Below are positions 62,769 through 64,000 of a DNA stretch of 64,000 nt, piece after piece (within the stretch, counting starts at the first letter, position 1; every line of letters starts with the position of its first letter). The stretch is taken from contig NZ_CP136995.1 in assembly GCF_033110285.1 (NCBI RefSeq), forward strand, positions 3,547,736 through 3,611,735. Reading direction: 5' to 3'. This stretch comes from Ottowia sp. SB7-C50 (lineage in GTDB: Bacteria; Pseudomonadota; Gammaproteobacteria; Burkholderiales; Burkholderiaceae_C). A program made the translations under genes and the position numbers. Under the pieces are notes generated by a model, which ran no database searches, was not told the DNA's origin, and saw only the letters and a list, made by a program, of their open reading frames with translations.

Positions 62769-63035
62769 CTAGGACGGGTCGGGCCGGCCAGGGCCGACCA
62801 GATGGGTAAAAAGGCGAACGGGTTGTTCAGGCACCGGGTCGCAACCGCCCGCGCACCACGGGTGACAGCGCGCCAGCCGGCGCAAGGTCAGGTAGCTGCC
62901 GGACAGCGCGCCATGGCGCTCGAGGGCGCCGATCGCATAGAGCGAACAGGTCGGCTCGAAACGGCACGCCGAACCGAGCCACGGCGACAGCAGCAGCCGG
63001 TAGCCCTTGACGACAGCGATCAACAGCGCGCGCAT
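62769..63035 (-). CDS. yidD: membrane protein insertion efficiency factor YidD
   Basis: An 88-aa small protein between rnpA and yidC. It shows VVKGYRLLLSPWLGSACRFEPTCS-type sequence with conserved cysteines, YAIGALERHG and RRLARCHPWCAGGCDPVP. It assists YidC-dependent insertion. The ATG overlaps the rnpA stop by one base (TGATG). Confidence 0.95.
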   Translation of the reverse strand: MRALLIAVVKGYRLLLSPWLGSACRFEPTCSLYAIGALERHGALSGSYLTLRRLARCHPWCAGGCDPVPEQPVRLFTHLVGPGRPDPS

Positions 63036-63487
63036 CAGCCCAAGCGCCCATAAGGCGCCAGAAGTTCGCGCAGTTCGGCGCGCACGGCGCGCTTGAGCGC
63101 GTCCGAGCAGGCACTGGGAAACTGGCGCGGCGCAAACGCGGCGCGCAGGCGGACCAGATGCGCGCCGGCGGGCAGCGGGGGATCAAGCTCGGTACACACG
63201 GCGTAGATCTGCCGGCGGATCGCATTGCGCGTGACGGCGCGGCGCGCCCAGCGCTTGGGCACCATGGCGCCCACCCACGCGGCGTCGGGCGGATCGAACA
63301 GCGATTTCTCGCCCGCCTCCTCGCAGGCCAGGCGCTGCGGAAAGAGTCGGTGCAATGCGAAGTGCGCAGTGCGCGACACCGGGCGGTCGGCCAGCAGGGC
63401 CTGAAACTGGGCGCGGGTGCGCAGTCGACGCGCGGCGGCCGACGGGCCGGCGCCGCTGACGATGTGCGCGGAGGCGGTCAGACTCAG
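63035..63487 (-). CDS. rnpA: ribonuclease P protein component; start codon unclear
   Basis: The protein subunit of RNase P, which trims the 5' leader of pre-tRNAs. The core is [26 protein letters not shown] and the RNR-type signature [15 protein letters not shown]. Between the rpmH stop and the conserved start there is no ATG, GTG or TTG in frame. I give CTG 63487, which overlaps the rpmH TGA (CTGA), as the provisional start; CTG 63481 is an alternative. The frame stays open upstream through rpmH to about 63736. Confidence 0.85.
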   Translation of the reverse strand: MSLTASAHIVSGAGPSAAARRLRTRAQFQALLADRPVSRTAHFALHRLFPQRLACEEAGEKSLFDPPDAAWVGAMVPKRWARRAVTRNAIRRQIYAVCTELDPPLPAGAHLVRLRAAFAPRQFPSACSDALKRAVRAELRELLAPYGRLG

Positions 63488-63618
63488 ACAGCCAGGCGCT
63501 TGCGGCCCTTGGCACGGCGCGCATTGATCACCGCGCGGCCACCGCGCGTCTTCATGCGGACCAGAAAGCCGTGGGTGCGCGCGCGGCGCGTCTTGGAAGG
63601 CTGGTAGGTGCGTTTCAT
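63484..63618 (-). CDS. rpmH: 50S ribosomal protein L34
   Basis: A 44-aa ribosomal protein, complete: it begins [18 protein letters not shown] and ends [12 protein letters not shown]. First gene of the rpmH-rnpA-yidD-yidC operon, right next to oriC. ATG 63618; AGGACGAG lies about 9 nt upstream. The AT-rich region before it should hold its promoter. Confidence 0.98.
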   Translation of the reverse strand: MKRTYQPSKTRRARTHGFLVRMKTRGGRAVINARRAKGRKRLAV

Positions 63619-63881
63619 GACAACTCGTCCTAGAAAAAAATGGGAGTCTGAAAAATAAGCTTGTCGCCGGCAGCGCGGACCGCGCCGGTGTGCGGCATTG
63701 CCCCAAAGGTGCGGCCAAGCCCGACACAGCGCCCACGCAAAGACCTGCGTCGACCCGCTGCGAAACAAGGAAAACCCGGCATTATCGCAAATATCGGCGC
63801 CGAGGCCAAGGTGTGGCGCCGCGGGTGCGGCCGGCCGCGACGCCAGGCGGGCCGATGCGGCGCTTGTCCTGCCCGCCGGTC

Positions 63882-63890
63882 TGTGGATAA
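63882..63890 (-). promoter_or_regulatory. DnaA box
   Basis: TGTGGATAA, the exact reverse complement of the consensus TTATCCACA. Confidence 0.8.
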
Positions 63891-63930
63891 TTGACGGCTG
63901 GCGACCGTTGCGATGCTGCGGCGGCTCGTC

Positions 63931-63939
63931 TTATCCACA
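63931..63939 (+). promoter_or_regulatory. DnaA box
   Basis: TTATCCACA, exact consensus, inverted relative to the box at 63882. Confidence 0.8.
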
Positions 63940-63952
63940 ATATACGAATTAC

Positions 63953-64000
63953 ATGCGAACCGACGATTCCGCCGGCCCGGCGACCGATGCGGAGACTGCG
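63953..64000 (+). CDS. possible N-terminus of dnaA, cut by window edge
   Basis: An ATG at 63953 opens a frame (MRTDDSAGPATDAETA) that reaches the window end without a stop. dnaA is expected here, divergent from rpmH, but these 16 residues carry no diagnostic motif and no clear ribosome site. Listed as a candidate on position only. Confidence 0.35.
   Translation, partial: MRTDDSAGPATDAETA

Larger units (their letters stand above)
63619..63952. other. probable chromosomal origin region (oriC)
   Basis: The spacer upstream of rpmH has two perfect DnaA boxes, TGTGGATAA (63882-63890) and TTATCCACA (63931-63939), inverted, 40 bp apart, beside an AT-rich stretch (AATATACGAATTACAT). The rpmH-to-dnaA gap is the usual oriC position in this group. 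Minus-strand gene bias to the left agrees with a fork moving left from here. The right part of the origin may lie outside the window. Confidence 0.7.

Noticed and set aside
63035..63736. Thermus-style extended RnpA overlapping all of rpmH
   Set aside because: Kept only as an alternative in the finding. The extension has no conserved sequence and high GC alone can keep this frame open.

Overview
This 64 kb window is GC-rich (roughly 65-70% by eye), densely coded chromosomal DNA. The gene content and order point to a betaproteobacterium of the order Burkholderiales, most likely family Comamonadaceae (Acidovorax/Ottowia/Alicycliphilus-like). Supporting signs are the rpmH-rnpA-yidD-yidC-mnmE block, the corC-lnt-...-glyQ-glyS-gmhB-plsC block, LiuR-type leucine catabolism, IPTL-CTERM-like and DUF4382 proteins, and many short dispersed repeats built on a TAGCTGCTTGCGCTTG-like arm. 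No rRNA or tRNA gene, CRISPR array, prophage or complete insertion sequence was recognised. The right end holds two perfect inverted DnaA boxes upstream of rpmH and looks like the chromosomal origin, so the many minus-strand genes run with the replication fork.

Layout from left to right. 0-5.4 kb: YchJ-like protein (cut by the window edge), acyl-CoA dehydrogenase, M20 lipoprotein peptidase, SDR, PPOX-type flavoprotein, and a thiolase with a +1 frameshift. 5.4-7.1 kb: a lower-GC insert with vapB, vapC and an HNH endonuclease whose 3' end overlaps the thiolase start. 7.1-12.1 kb: aceK, carbonic anhydrase, isovaleryl-CoA dehydrogenase, a PaaI thioesterase and liuR, with two LiuR-type palindromes. 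12.1-15.4 kb: MBL-fold hydrolase, LRR-protein kinase fusion, SDR. 15.4-29.2 kb (minus strand): DUF2855, M48-type peptidase, plsC, gmhB, membrane protein, glyS (+1 frameshift), a second toxin-antitoxin pair wedged between glyS and glyQ, glyQ, fabB, fabA, lnt, corC, GNAT acetyltransferase.

29.4-32.7 kb: an AsnC/Lrp regulator divergent from hppD, an IPTL-CTERM-like surface protein and a HIT protein. 32.9-39.9 kb: a glycan or lipid-modification cluster (UPF0104 flippase-like protein, ArnC/RgtE-like GT2, ArnT/RgtA-like GT39, UDP-glucuronate 4-epimerase, UDP-glucose dehydrogenase), then a hydroxypyruvate isomerase. 40.1-42.6 kb: DUF4382 lipoprotein, RcnB-like protein, DUF1439 lipoprotein. 42.7-47.2 kb: branched-chain-type ABC substrate-binding protein, acyl-CoA ligase, stress PPOX protein, alpha/beta hydrolase. 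47.2-48.0 kb: type II lumazine synthase behind an FMN riboswitch. 48.1-55.4 kb: DUF72, GST, M20 peptidase, MFS transporter, rsmE, Kef-type antiporter. 55.4-64 kb: apt, mnmE, amidohydrolase, peptide-type substrate-binding protein, yidC, yidD, rnpA, rpmH, oriC and possibly the first codons of dnaA.

The most notable patterns are: (1) a dispersed repeat family that lies between genes and also forms the ends or internal parts of several proteins; (2) a vapBC-HNH island; (3) a toxin-antitoxin pair splitting glyQ from glyS; (4) a LiuR-controlled group linking leucine breakdown to bicarbonate supply and the glyoxylate switch; (5) an rnpA gene with no usable ATG/GTG/TTG start. Two frameshifts in C homopolymers, one of them in the essential glyS, suggest residual sequencing errors in the assembly.
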